Of a stretch of DNA of 64,000 nt, positions 25,901 through 38,206 are shown piece after piece; position 1 is the first letter of the stretch; each line of letters begins with the position of its first letter. Position numbers and translations under genes: made by a program. The notes under the pieces were generated by a model. It worked only from the letters and a program-made list of their open reading frames with translations, was not told the DNA's origin and did no database searches. The DNA is from Solea solea (lineage: Eukaryota; Chordata; Actinopteri; Pleuronectiformes; Soleidae): the NCBI RefSeq assembly GCF_958295425.1, contig NC_081154.1, positions 9,171,341-9,235,340 on the forward strand, written 5' to 3'.

Positions 25901-26584
25901 GACTAAATGTATCAGAGGTGTACAACATCAGCCGCAGGTGGTACAGTCCAACTTTATCTCACATCAGGACTTAACGGCCTAACCTCTGAACCACCTCACC
26001 AATAATTGATGCAATTACACTGTCAGCAGCTGGCAGGGTAAGAGGGCCAGTTATCAAAGTATATGGATTGTGGATTTGGCTTGTGTGGGGGGAGGGGCAG
26101 GTCCCCCCCCTCCAGCTTTCTTTGCTGGTTCAGCAGCAAACAGGGGGAAGGGTCACAGCTCTGAGCTTCAAATTTGGGATAGTCAAAATCTAGTAAATGC
26201 CTGTTCCTGATCACAAGGAAACGGAGACTGAATAAATGAAACTTTTTACAGATACTGAGCAATATTATCATGTCTTAGAGTTGATATTTTAAAGTAAGTA
26301 TCTTCACTTTGTTCACCAGCTTGTATTTTAGACATTAAAAACACAATAGTGCCAGAACAATAACACAAAAAGCTAGAAATGCAACAAAAATATGTTGCAC
26401 TGACATGGTCATAATAATAAATAAATTCTAATTATTGCAACTTTACATATGTATTTCCTTCCCTACATAGAAAGAACCTCATATAACAACATTTTATCAA
26501 TTTCTTGGCCCACGACTGGCTCATTCACCCAGTTTAATCAACAAGACAGAGAGATAACACTGGGTGTTCTGTACAGTGTTTAGA

Positions 26585-26590
26585 TTTATT
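26585..26590 (-). terminator. Poly(A) signal AATAAA for arl4d
   Basis: AATAAA on the minus strand about 640 bp downstream of the arl4d stop codon, a suitable 3' UTR length. Other weaker A/T-rich options exist nearby. Confidence 0.45.
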
Positions 26591-27225
26591 AAGTTTTGTA
26601 CAATTTGTATAAACACTATAGTAAAAGAAACGTAAACTCTGTGGTCAAAAAGGGAAGGCATTTCGGATCACTGGTGCTCAATCACAGCTCAAATGTCTCT
26701 TTGCGCGTCATTTTCAAATATAGTCCTTCTGTCCAGTGCAACAACGTGAAATAAATATTCTGGGATGCATCCATACACTGTGGAAGGGAAAAAAAACTGG
26801 CTGCTTAGTGGAATATAATCTGTGCAAGCTTGTGAAATACATTTTATATTTTACTCTAGTTTTAACTTTATTCATTTAATCACTAAATACCTCTGACGTG
26901 TTTATACATTGGTCCTAAACTTAACAGAAGCAAACGTACTGTTATAAATCTATCTTTAAATCAAGTTTAGAAAAGCACTTAAGAAAGAGGTTTTCCTTCA
27001 AACCTGTATTGTAACTTTTCTGCACAATTGCAGAACATAGAATATGTCAATACTGCTTCAATTACTATGAGCAAATCCATCTCTCCTGACCCGAAGTCCG
27101 TGTGAAACTGTTGTTTTGTTGGCACTAATCGCTCTCTCCCATTAAAAGGGACCATTACGCTTGGAAGTGTCTCAACAGAGGATTAATCTCTTGAGATAAT
27201 GTCCACACCGGTGTGAACCAGGAGT

Positions 27226-27831
27226 TCATCTCCTCCTGTTCCTGTTGTGCTTCACCATTTTCTTCCTCTTCAGGATCATCTCGTACAGTTTCTCCAGGCC
27301 CTGCTGGAGTCCCTGACCATTCACGGCGCTGCAGCTCTGCACGTGATGCAGCGTGTACATGCTCAGTTCATGCACGGACAGCATCTTTTCCACCTCGCTG
27401 ACCGACGAGGCTGAATCCAGATCCTGCTTGTTGGCCAGGATCACCACAGGGACGCCCTGGTTCTCTGAGGTGCGGGTGATCTTATGGAGCTCCACTTTGG
27501 CCTCCTCCATCCGCTCCACTTCAGTAGAGTCCACCACAAACACGATGCCGTCTGTTCGCCGGGTGTAAGACTTCCAGAGGGGCCGTAGCTTCTCCTGACC
27601 ACCCACATCCCACACCTGGAAGTTTATGGCCCGCGACACCCCCACTGCCACCTTGATCTTCTCCGTGTTGAAGCCCTTGGTGGGAATCGTTTTCACAAAC
27701 TCCTTCAGTTTCAGCCTGTAGAGCAGAGAGGTCTTGCCGGCAGAGTCAAGGCCGATAACCACCACATGCAGTGACTGGAAGTTTGGCAGGAATGGCGTGT
27801 TAGGAGCCATATCAGTCAGCTGGTTCCCCAT
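27226..27831 (-). CDS. arl4d: ADP-ribosylation factor-like 4D small GTPase
   Basis: A single coding exon of 201 codons, the family's usual length. Visible parts: Gly2 after Met for myristoylation (MGNQLTDM); P-loop GLDSAGKT (about residues 28-35); switch 1 with [12 protein letters not shown]; switch 2 [13 protein letters not shown]; base-recognition NKQD and the SAVNG loop; and a basic C-terminus [14 protein letters not shown] that in ARL4 proteins acts in nuclear and plasma-membrane targeting. The start ([20 protein letters not shown]) and the residues [20 protein letters not shown] fit ARL4D better than ARL4A or ARL4C. ARL4D recruits cytohesins (ARNO) to the plasma membrane to activate ARF6 (family knowledge). 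A coding region without introns preceded by a 5' UTR intron is as in mammals. All nucleotide-binding motifs are intact. Confidence 0.96.
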   Translation of the reverse strand: MGNQLTDMAPNTPFLPNFQSLHVVVIGLDSAGKTSLLYRLKLKEFVKTIPTKGFNTEKIKVAVGVSRAINFQVWDVGGQEKLRPLWKSYTRRTDGIVFVVDSTEVERMEEAKVELHKITRTSENQGVPVVILANKQDLDSASSVSEVEKMLSVHELSMYTLHHVQSCSAVNGQGLQQGLEKLYEMILKRKKMVKHNRNRRR

Positions 27832-28796
27832 GATTCACACCTACTTAAGTGATGTGAGGTGAGGTGACAGATTCCTGGTGTAATCCTTTTTTCATGTGAT
27901 TGGAATTTGCTCCCTGTCCTCGGAGGGCAGATGGGATGAGATGGTGTTGGAAGACCTTATCAGAACAAACACAGAGTGGGTTAACATTTAATTAGAAAAC
28001 AATGGGTTGCTTAAGGAAAGTGACCTTTGTTGTGCTATTTCACAGAGTCTCGCGTCAATGTCAGAGGAGACGCTGCCAGCAGATAGTGAGGATTATCAGT
28101 GGAAACTGCTTGATTGAATTGTGATTGAATCTAATCCTATCAGCACTTAGTGGCTTCCTTTTTTACATTCAAATGCTCTGGATAATTTAAAACAACAAAT
28201 CTCTTCGGTGCCACATTACTCAGGGAAAACAACAGTTAATTAGGCGTCTGAGGTTATCTGGTGTCTTATTTGTGAAGTCTAATCCTCTTAAGGCTGCTTA
28301 ACCTGGAGGGCTCTTTTTCTTTTTCTTTTTTGCATGAGGTGGATTGATTTCAGTGCAGCGGATGGATCATACTGAAGGCTGTGTATTTACCGCTTTGCTC
28401 TGCCAACTGTCTGTGCTGCAGCAACACTAATCCAGTTGTTGTTGACATCCTGATACCCATCAAGCAGCTGTCCTTTTACAAGAATACAGCCACTGCACTG
28501 TTTCTATATAGCCCTGAAATGCTCACACACGCATATTTCATACAGGTTATAATGGGTTTCGGTATGTATCTGAATTCATTATTCTACTTTATTTTGTCTT
28601 GAATTTCTTCCTAGGATCATTAATTCCACCTTAGTTTCCCCTTCTTCCCTGCACACATCTAATGTCATTAGAATTACTTTTTAAGATATTTTACCAAAAC
28701 GGCATTTAAGGGATTAACTATAACTAGACTGGCAACATTAAGATAACAAACTGTCCCTACTCATGTAAATAATAATAATAAAAAACAGATTCTTAC

Positions 28797-28990
28797 CCCC
28801 TAAATCTCCGACGAGAGCTTCATCTACAGGAAATAAACACGTCCATAGTCAGAGACTGATGTTTGTCCGGCTGCTCACATCCGATCCTGCCCTGCCCTCC
28901 TCCTCCTCCAGCAGCACTGAGGCGATCACAAGAGACTCCAGGGCACAGCGGCACCTCAAGCCCGGGTGACGTCACGGCTAAACCACGCCC
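28797..28990 (-). promoter_or_regulatory. arl4d: arl4d 5' UTR exon and promoter with CRE and GC box
   Basis: A GTAAGA donor (28791-28796, minus strand) ends a likely non-coding first exon; the intron would run to just before the ATG at 27831. Directly upstream stand a perfect palindromic cAMP-response element TGACGTCA (28967-28974) and a CCACGCCCC Krüppel/Sp box (about 28983-28991). These suggest a cAMP-responsive promoter. The exon and start site are inferred, not shown. Confidence 0.6.
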
Positions 28991-29022
28991 CCTGCCGGTC
29001 ACATTGTCAAACAGTGGCAAAC

Positions 29023-29223
29023 AGATAGATAGATAGATACTTTATTCATCTCACAGAGAAATTCACAGTTCAGCAGCTCCAGAATATGTTACAAGATAGA
29101 AACATAAGAGGCATGCAAGTCTATGTACAGTCTAAATATAAACTGAAACATATGTATAAAAAGGAAAAAAAGTATAAAATATATAAAAAAATATAAATAT
29201 AAGGCGTTAAAAAGACTGAGATG
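29023..29223 (-). mobile_element. Retroposon (GATA-tailed LINE/SINE 3' end) with 13-bp target duplication
   Basis: The insert opens with an AGATAGATAGATAG tail and TACTTTATTCATCTCACAGA, a common 3' terminus of fish non-LTR retroposons, so the element lies on the minus strand. It is bordered by identical 13-bp direct repeats AACAGTGGCAAAC at 29010-29022 and 29224-29236, which are the target-site duplication. It is about 201 bp, 5'-truncated and A-rich at the far end. A relative sits in psme3 intron 1. Confidence 0.85.
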
Positions 29224-29236
29224 AACAGTGGCAAAC

Positions 29237-30132
29237 TGAGCAGGAGCTGCTCCCGTTCTACAGGTAGACTGGTCTCGTTTAATGACATTTGGATAAAGAT
29301 GTCATGAAGTGATTAATGTGAATTTGCTGATATTTAATAAAATCCACTCTCAACCCTATTTCCCACCCCCAGTAAAAAAGCACTAGCTCCACCTGGTGTC
29401 TGCTCTTCACACTACAAACACAGGAGCTAAGGTGATGGCAGCAGTAGTAGTGGGTCATTTTTTTAAAGTTTCCATTAGAGCTGCACACAGACTCACACAG
29501 TGGAGCTCTTGCATTGCTTTCTAATCTACAGATTAACCATTGAAGCAGTATTATTTATCATTTATTTAAAAGTGATTCATCTCAAAATTATCTTTGAAAT
29601 AAATACGACATAGCAGAAAGTAAAAGCCCCAACACTGTGAGTGCAGGACGTGAGTAAAAGTGTGTACGCGAGAAAATCTGACGAAAACAAAACCATAAAT
29701 GTCACAGTTTAATAAAGTGCAACTGGCAAAAGACAAAGTGGTCAGAGTTCAACATCCGTATTACAGAATGTGTGAACTTTCCAGAGGAGTTCTGAAATGC
29801 ATTCAATTTCACAAAAAGTGCATACAATTATACATGAAAATAAACAGTTTTTACATGAATTGTGCTCGTTGTCACGAGACCATTGTGTAGGTGATATAGA
29901 TTCACAGGCCCATCTCACACAAATACGAGCAAACAACTCCAGAAAGTAACAATCTATAACATTTTCATTTTGATTCAATTCAAGTCAGTAGCTATGCTGA
30001 AACACACACACATAATAATAATAATAACAATAATAATAATAAAACTAGAGTTTCACTGATGTTATCCTTCACACATTCACATCCTGTACAAAGAATATAA
30101 AAGATAGTTGGAATATTCATTATTATTTTAAT
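29237..30132 (-). other. arl4d-tmem106a spacer including tmem106a 3' UTR
   Basis: The right part (ending at 30132) must include the tmem106a 3' UTR. The poly(A) site is not clear; minus-strand AATAAA-like sites lie near 29560. An imperfect AAT/ATA repeat lies at about 30013-30042. No other gene is seen. Confidence 0.45.
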
Positions 30133-33100
30133 TCATCGTCTCATAGGGTGAGGGATTGTTGAATTAGTGCCACAGTCGATGTACTCAAAGGTGTTCAGAG
30201 TCAGCTGCTCCGTGTGGGAGAAGTAGACCATTTTCAATGTCATTCTGGGGGGGGACAAAGGAATAGAAAGGCAACATTAGAGGCAGCGGGCGCCAGTATA
30301 GTGACTTTGTCATGTTTAATATTGTTTTAAAAAAGCTTCAATAATCAAAAAGTTGTTTTTAATGTTATGATTTACACTTCACACTTGTTTCTCCGTGGTC
30401 AAACTATGTGACCCTGAATTTTAACGCCCTCCTCGCAGAGGCTTTCACGTTAAAACGCCCGTGATCCAACGCATCAAGCTGATTTGTAAGGACATCGACA
30501 TCCAGCTATATAAAGAGAGTGTAGTTAAACCAAACATTTCCGTAGGTTCTGACCAGGATTGACTAGTTTGTGCTCAGGACATCTATGACTACTAACATAC
30601 TGTAAATCAGATATTTTGACTGTACAGTTTTAGAGAAATTGTAAGTTAAAAGTCCCATATTGGCACTTTTTAATGGAAGAAAAGCATCTTTGATCAACTT
30701 TGAGATGTAATAAAAACAAACATTTCCATACGTTCTAGACAAGACTGATGAGAAAATGTAATTTAAAAGTAGGTGGTGAAGAATGTTAATAGACTGTGAT
30801 CAAAGAGTTTAAAGATACTGGAAGGCAATGATGAACATCACTGCCGCTCACATGCATGAACAGGAAGAAGGTGAAGAGTCTTCATGTCAATGTTTTTTGA
30901 TCAGATTACAAAAAAAATGTCTGTTTTTGTACAAGTATTGCAAGTAAAACAACAAAGGATTTCCATGCATTCATAGTGTGAGATGACAACTTTTTTTTTT
31001 TTTTTTAATAAATCTCAAAGTTCATACATATTTTTCTATTAAAAAGTTCAAATTTGAAAACTTTTCAATGAACTTCCTCTAAGTTTCAGACCCGACAGAT
31101 TGACACTTACTGCAACTCCACAAACAGCACGTGAATCTTGATGGAGCTCAACTTGCAGTAGATGCTGAAAGAAATAAAACAGCTGATGTGTGGACATGTT
31201 ATACAGTGTAAACACTAACGGTGGACACAGAATTGTGTCATTCAGCTTACTTCAGGCCTTTATCCTTAATGGGCAGGCTCATGGGAATGATGTACTGTGA
31301 GAAGAAAAAGTAAGAATATCTTTACACAAACGTTTATTAAAAACAAATTTTTGTATTTTGATGTGAACCCTCTCGAAGAACTCACCGATGTCTTTGAGCG
31401 GGGCTTGATGGCGGTCATATTGGAGAATGTTGTCTTACTCACAACTGTCTTAGAGACCAGACTCTGAACAGTGAACTCCATAATATGAACCGGGAAAAAG
31501 TTTTCGTTGGTGATGTTGAGGAGATTCTGGAAGTGAAAACACACATTTAGATGCAAAAAACCCCCAGAAAACATTGATGATTGCAGCAGTTCATTACAGC
31601 CTGTACGGTGAATGCAATTTGGACAGTTGATTGTTTTGATTTGAACACTATGTCAGTTAACTTTTTTTTTTTTTTTTACCTTGCCATTGTGTTTAAAGAA
31701 GGATTTAATTCCCTAGTTTAGCTTAGTTTAGCCCTGCTTTTTTCCATTACTATGTCAAAATGTATATACAGAGGCTATAAGAATATAGAGTATAATATAG
31801 AGTGACAACCTATAGGCAACCTGCTGACATGATTTTTGTTTCCATTTCACCAACTTTATAAACACACCTGAGCAAAAATGACTTCAATTTAAAAAAAAAA
31901 CAAAAACAGATTGAATTTGTGAAATTTGGAAATTTACGTCACTCGTTTCTATGAACAAAAGAAAGAAGACAATTCATCTATTTTATGACTTCTGACATAA
32001 ATGAATCTTGACTCTAACACATAAGACAATAGAAAATGCATTCTGTGAAGCCTGAAGATGTGACCTATAAACACAGACCCCTAAGATGCCCATACAATAG
32101 TTGGGTTTTATTCCCACTGCAATTTACCAAGGGTTAAAGAGTAGAAACACAAGTATCAAAATGATGAAAGAACGCGAGGTTAACAGTGCTGAATATTGTA
32201 TAGTAATAATCTGTGCGACGGCAAACCGATCCCTGCACATCCTTGCTTGCAGCGATGATTGTGATTCATCAAAGAGGAGGCGCAGAGATTTTTTTTTACA
32301 CGTGACTGGCTGCACTCGAGTTTGCCTTCTCACTTACTGTGACCTCCATATCGACCGTATCCGGGGTGAAGTAGACCATGACTGACAGCACAGACACGGG
32401 CATCAGTGAGATTCTCCGGGGGAAGAGGAAGAAGAGGATCAGGCAGAAAAATAAAAGACACACAGTCATGGAGACACATACGTGCAGCTTCCTGAAACGG
32501 GAGAGAGAAAATGGCTCATATTAAATAAACATAAAAAAACACATGGCTTTGGCACATGTAAGATAGATCCAGACTAGTTCTTTAAAGTGTCTTTAAAAGC
32601 CTTTATTTTGTAGGGCTAAAGCATTTAAACACACCGACAGGTATCATCAGGGTGTGATCATAAAAAGTCAGACAGTAATTATAGCTGCATAAGTGTGAGG
32701 TGTGTCACACAATCACATGCATGACATTCCCCATCACAACCACATCAGCACACAGACAGAAAACAACAGAAACATATCCACGGAAAATATGATTAGGTAC
32801 ATGTGACATCCATTTATGAATAAATAGTTTACTCCACAATCAATACATAGTCAATAAATGTGAATAAATGAACCACAATTCATAATTCACAGTACAGATA
32901 CAATTAGTTTTAAACCAAGTCTACAGCTATGCAACAAATGAATGTTTAAGCCCTAGAAAATAAAGGCTTTTAATATTTTTGACTCCACTGAGTTGCCTGG
33001 AATCATTTGGCCAAGTTTTTAAATTTTTTGCTGTTTATGAGTATTATAAAATACCATGCTTATTTACGAAATTATTCAAGTTTTCAAAAAAAGAGCTAAT

Positions 33101-34268
33101 TTTTGATCTAGGCAATAGATTTTGCCCATTTTCATGTGCAACACTATTTATAAACTTTGTGTTTTGGTTGGATTATTTCTTTGTTGTAACAATGTTTCTT
33201 GGCAATAAATCTTATACCTTCGGAAAGCCTGTTTATTCCCCTTTCAAGACATTTTTTTTGTAAGGGAAATGCATTTGTGGGTTGAGCAGCAGAGTTGAGG
33301 ACATGAACAACCTGCCAAATCTTCTCTACCAATGCCAAACAGCTTATTCGGCCATGTACTCTTGTTCTGTGTCGTTTATTGGATTGGATGATTGAAGTCT
33401 GACGAAACAAGACATATTGGCCTCAGTAGCATGTGGAAGAACCACAGCATGGCCACGACAGCCTGGCACCTCCTCCTCATGCTGGTCACAACTCAACTCT
33501 TCTGCTCAACCCACAAATGCGGCGCCATTTAAAAAGGGAAATAAACAGGCTTTCAAACAGTATAAGATTTATTGGCATTGGTACAACAAGGAAATAATGG
33601 ACCTAAGACAAATATACACTTTATATAGAAGTTAGACATAGTAGAGAAAGTAGACAAAGTAGTGAAGTAAGTATACTTCCACTACTTAAGTAAAATGAGC
33701 AAAACTGCGATATGGAGTAAAAATACTCCCAAGTATTATAACTACACGTCAGTATTGTGCTATTATGTGTCCTTGTATTACAGTTTCGAGTGAGACTACA
33801 AAGCATCAAGTACTTAAATTAGTACTCTACGAAGTAAATGTACATTGCACACATACTGTACACATAGATCCCTTACGTGCGTCTGGGTTTCAGCCTTACA
33901 TCATTGCATGGTATGACTGCCAGAAGCTGGTCTTCATGGCCTGCCAACACAAGAAGGAAGAAAATGGGGAAACAGCAGTGTTGTTTTGCTTTTACCAGAA
34001 AGCAGATGAGAAAGTGGCTGCACACACACTGTCACATGCAGTTTGGCTAGTTTCGCTGTGACTGAATGTGAAATGAAAGAGTGAAATATGGGAACTGACC
34101 TCTGGGAATTCGCCCGATTCCTCGACATGTGGGGCAGGTGTCACCTGTTGAGCTGCCATTCATGGAACCATACGGAGGAAACTGCTTCAGTGTTTTCGCG
34201 TTCTCCATCCCTTGTATCGGACCAGTGTCGTCTGAGATGATGTTGTTGTCATATCCCGGTGCAGCCAT
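30133..34268 (-). CDS. tmem106a: Transmembrane protein 106A, seven coding exons
   Basis: Coding exons on the minus strand: 34100-34268, 33877-33940, 32338-32491, 31386-31526, 31251-31294, 31111-31164, 30133-30244. All have GT-AG borders and the phases close to 738 nt, 245 aa (human 262). Residues 42-60 hold the family's CPTCRGxGRIPRG motif; exon 2 gives EDQLLAVIPCNDVRLKPRRT, the family's [20 protein letters not shown]; exon 3 is the single membrane helix (about 80-101) ending FLFPR; then a lumenal/extracellular domain with NLLNITN and NMTAIKP sequons and the SHTEQL..YIDCG end. The family (A, B, C) are type II membrane proteins of late endosomes, lysosomes or the cell surface. I chose A over B because arl4d and nbr1 flank it, as in mammals. 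An acceptor just before the ATG implies a 5' UTR intron. Confidence 0.92.
31940..32130 (+). repeat. Unnamed dispersed repeat, copy 2 (in tmem106a intron 3)
   Basis: Diverged copy of 16933-17140 in the same orientation, lying between the exons at 31386-31526 and 32338-32491. See copy 1 for shared anchors. Confidence 0.55.
33171..33600. mobile_element. Long-armed inverted-repeat element in tmem106a intron 2
   Basis: The left arm (33171-33299) and right arm (33492-33600) are imperfect reverse complements over about 100 bp. Shared blocks include ATTTGTGGGTTGAGCAG, GAAAGCCTGTTTATT and AATAAATCTTATAC. The unique centre of about 190 bp has no transposase. This is the shape of a foldback or long-TIR MITE. 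No target duplication was identified. Confidence 0.7.
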
Positions 34269-35386
34269 GATGCTCTAGAGAAAGAAAACATCCGGTCTAA
34301 ATGGATGGAAAATGCTTCCAAATGACCTCACTCAGCAGTCACCTTTGTTACCAGTGTCACTCTGTCTCAGTCTCTCATAAACCTCAAAATACACAATAAA
34401 AGCTCATTTTCTGCAGCACGTCAGCATGTGAACAGTCAGCAGCAGCTTTATTGCAACTCATTAAGACCTGGTCACATTTTGGGTGTCATAATTGTCAGAT
34501 TACTGCTACATTCTAAAAAGGAAGATAAGTAACATCATTGTATGGCTATAAGAGCTTATCATGGTTAAGTTTTTCAGAGTGAAAGAAGAAATGGACCTCA
34601 AAAGTGCCCTCTATCCAATACCCTCTCAATATCATTTGTACTGTACTGATCTGTTATATTATTATTGGAAACTAATACAGTATATACTGCAAAAATTGTG
34701 ATTGTTAAAGTATTGTATTCTGGAGTTGGATTTTAGCTTTTCAATTACACCTACACTGTCTAGTTTCCTGTTTATCTAAAATAGATAAACACACACCTTT
34801 TCAGAAGCCTTTTCTGATTGTGATGCAATAAATACAAGTGAATGAGTAATGTTTTACATTGTCATCATAGTCTGAAAACTGAATACTTTTAAGGTGTTTA
34901 AGGCTTTTCCCTTAACAGCATGGGGGGAAATAAAACTAAACAAATGGAAGAACAAACTAAGGACATAAAAGAGTTTGGAGAGTTGTCATAAAATGTGTAA
35001 ACCAGCAGATTTTACACTGACACAGTTTTTTAAACTAAGAAATGAATGTATGTTTCAACAACTTTTGCATGCAGAAGTCTAAATAGATTGTGACTAAAAC
35101 TAAAACTCTTCACACCAGGACATTTATAAACATATAATCATATATAATATTATAATCATATAATCTTAATCCATAATGGGTGAGCTGCAGTTTAGCATTG
35201 CGTCAGGCACGTGGCCTGTTGTATATTCACCTACATAATGCACAGTGAAACCTGGACATGAACTGCCACATGTTTACACAGATGTTAATAAGTGTGTAAC
35301 TAATGCACATTTGTATATTTCTACTTACGCCACTCACTGGTTTGCACTAAGCTCGCTCCGTAGCCTTTGTGTCTGAAAACACTCAC

Positions 35387-35470
35387 CTCCCGACAAGACT
35401 TCAGTTTGGTTTAAAGTCCAGATGCTGTTCAGCTCAGCGAGCCGAGGACTCCTTCATGACTCAAGTGGAA
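35387..35470 (-). promoter_or_regulatory. tmem106a: tmem106a first (non-coding) exon and promoter region, inferred
   Basis: A GTGAGT donor at 35381-35386 (minus strand) fits the CTCTAG acceptor lying 6 bases before the ATG at 34268. The exon's upstream edge and the transcription start are uncertain. No TATA box is evident. Confidence 0.45.
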
Positions 35471-35659
35471 AGGCAACACTGTGACTGTGCAACACCAGTG
35501 AGGGTGGTGGGTGGACCACTTCCTCCTTGAGTGACAGGTCAGTGGGAGAGCAATAACTTCCTTTGTAGAGTTTTGCCCCAACACAATCAAATATAAAACA
35601 AATAAAGCAAAGCAAAGCCTTTGACCTTATTATCCAATATTTCAGCTGTGTATATAAAC

Positions 35660-35960
35660 GTCTTTTTTACTCTAGCCTTCAACCAGCTCCTTTTTATTCC
35701 ACCCTGTGTGGTGTTTTATTTGCATTTTTAGTTTATTTTAAAGTTAAAACAGGGTTTTAACCTCATGACTCGAGCCTTTTCCTATTTTATTCCACCCAGT
35801 GTTGTATTTTACCATTTTACTGGCATCTTTTTGTTTTATTTCAAAGTTAAAACAGGGTTGTTGTTGTTTTTTTTTTGGTTTTTTTGTGAAGCACTTTCTG
35901 CTGCAATCCTCGTATGGTGGTTCAGGTGCTATATAAATAAAGTTTGTTATTAAGTTCATT
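35660..35960 (+). mobile_element. LINE 3' tail with local duplication
   Basis: The terminus TGTGAAGCACTTTCTGCTGC then GGTGCTATATAAATAAAG is the standard 3' end of fish L2/Rex-type LINEs. Upstream, a block around TTTATTCCACCC..GTTAAAACAGGG occurs twice in tandem (about 35690-35755 and 35778-35856). It lies about 200-500 bp upstream of the tmem106a first exon. Confidence 0.6.
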
Positions 35961-38206
35961 ATAATATTGTTGATTGATTGTTCCATCAATCCTGAATCAC
36001 CTCATGCAGCTAGAGTTTAAAAAAGGTACTACAACCCAAATTAAATGTAAATAAAATAATTGCACTGGCCCACTCTACTCTCCTCTCCTCCCCAGAGACT
36101 GGAGTTTGCTAGAGTTTCACACCCCTTTTACACAATATCAACATAATTTGTAGGCTGTAAATTAAAACTTAAATTGTGGACCATTTAATGGAAGTACTAT
36201 TTAATTTGAACATTGAACAATTTTATGACTTAATGCAATAAATGCCTTACGTGTATCCTGCACATACGTTGTGACACTTGGACTCTGCAGATTGGCCGAT
36301 GACCATCTTGTGCACACGCAGACATCTGCATCCACTGCGGAAGAAACTGCGAACATAGGATAGGTTTATGTTAATCAGAGGACCGTTTCACAGGATACAT
36401 TGATCTTCTGCGTTTGACACCAGTTGCAACATGCAGACAGTCATATGTGAATGACAGACAAACAAATTTATTTGCATTATCTCAATATAAACATATATAA
36501 GATGAATGAAATTCTCAATAACAGCTGGCACAAACTGAACCTTGAGCCTGGTGGTTGTGGTGGTTGTTGCCCGCTCAGTAATCCAGCCTGCACATTAACA
36601 CATGCCATTAAATACACAATGTCCTGTATGGAACATAAACATATATGTACAGAGTGTGACATAACGACCATTAGACAGGGAGATGTGCAAATATTTTATT
36701 GGCAGATTGACAGTAGAGGTTTTTTTTTTTTTGAAGATATACACTCTGAAGAATAGCATAGATGATAGATTCAGAATTTCTCAGATTCTTTAAATCACGG
36801 TAAAATCATCAACATAAGAAAGACATGGTTCAAAAATCCTTAACCGCACACACACACACACACGCGGAAACAATTCAACCTAACAGCAACTGACATAAAC
36901 TTAAATCGACACACACTCATCAAACAATGTCAAACCATCATATGCTTATTTCAATTTCACAAAAAGGCAATTTTTTTAAACGAAACAAGGTATACTTGGT
37001 TCCACCACGGGATTATGGAATGTGTTGTTAGAGACATCTAGGCTTGGATTAGTGTTGGTTATATCGGTTGGTTCTGGAAAGATGACGCGTGGAAAATGCA
37101 GGCGGGGGGAAAGGGGGAGTGGGGGGTGTCAAACGATTTACACGAAGCAGACGTCTTCAACTGTGACTGTGCTAAGACACAAGGACACGAATCATCTTTA
37201 AAGCCTCTACCTGTCATGCAGGTGTCTCCTAAAAAGCGGTAGAAAACATCGGAGCCCAAACAGTGATCCGTCCGGACAGTTACATTCCACATGTCAACGT
37301 CTAAAATAACAGTACTCTGATACAGAAAAAAGATTGCATTGTTTAGGCAGATTTTCGTGACATTAATCGAGATAAGAGAGTCAGAAATGTGTGTGTGTGT
37401 GTTTGTTTGTTGTTTCCTGCCACTGCACCGCTGGCCCCTCAACACCCACAATATAAATGTAGCTTCAGTAACATCGCCTTAAACAACAGCTGGCTTTTCT
37501 ACCTCTTTATGACATTCAACAATATTCACTTTTACTGCTCTATTTTCGAGGAGACTCTAGCCAAACCCTGACAAGGAAGCAGCGCGGAGGAAGCAGCTAC
37601 AACAGCCATACAAACACTAAGATGAAGAAGCTGAATTACACACTTTATTTTTTTGTTTGTTTTAATCCTGACAAAACTACATCTTCTAGATCCTTATGAC
37701 CAACACAATAAAGCTCTGTGGCCCAGGTAAACAAGGCATGGCAAACATTAACCACTATCCATAACAATTTACAGGTTTGTGTGTGCGTACGTGTGTGTAT
37801 AGATAATCATGTGTATATATGAGATTCATTTGGTCAAAATCTCGAAGCTAATTTATAGGCAAAGGAAGGAGAAGCCATTCATGAATGCTTGTTTCGTTTC
37901 TAAACAGCAGTGAATACGAAATAAGTGCTTCTATTTCAGTTTTTTTTTTTCCTTTTACATTTCAAATAACATTCTTGACTATTGGTCTAAATAAACTCTC
38001 CACCCTTTGATAAGATCAATTGGATGCACGAATCATAAATAGCTTTTCTTTGCCTCTTCTTTAATAACTCAAAATAACTCCAGACACGTGGAAAGCGTAA
38101 GCAATTACCAGGTCCGTCTGGTGTTTAAAAGTCCAATAAAATGCCTCCGATGTCTCCGTTTCTCGACAACCTCACAGTAGTTTTGTCACAGCGTCCCCCA
38201 CCTCCC
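35961..38206 (-). other. tmem106a-nbr1 spacer, includes nbr1 3' UTR
   Basis: The nbr1 3' UTR starts at 38206 and runs leftward for an unknown distance. It holds a CA tract (about 36846-36866) and GT tract (about 37389-37401). The open frame on the minus strand at 37059-37451 has no family resemblance and is probably UTR or spacer. Confidence 0.5.
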
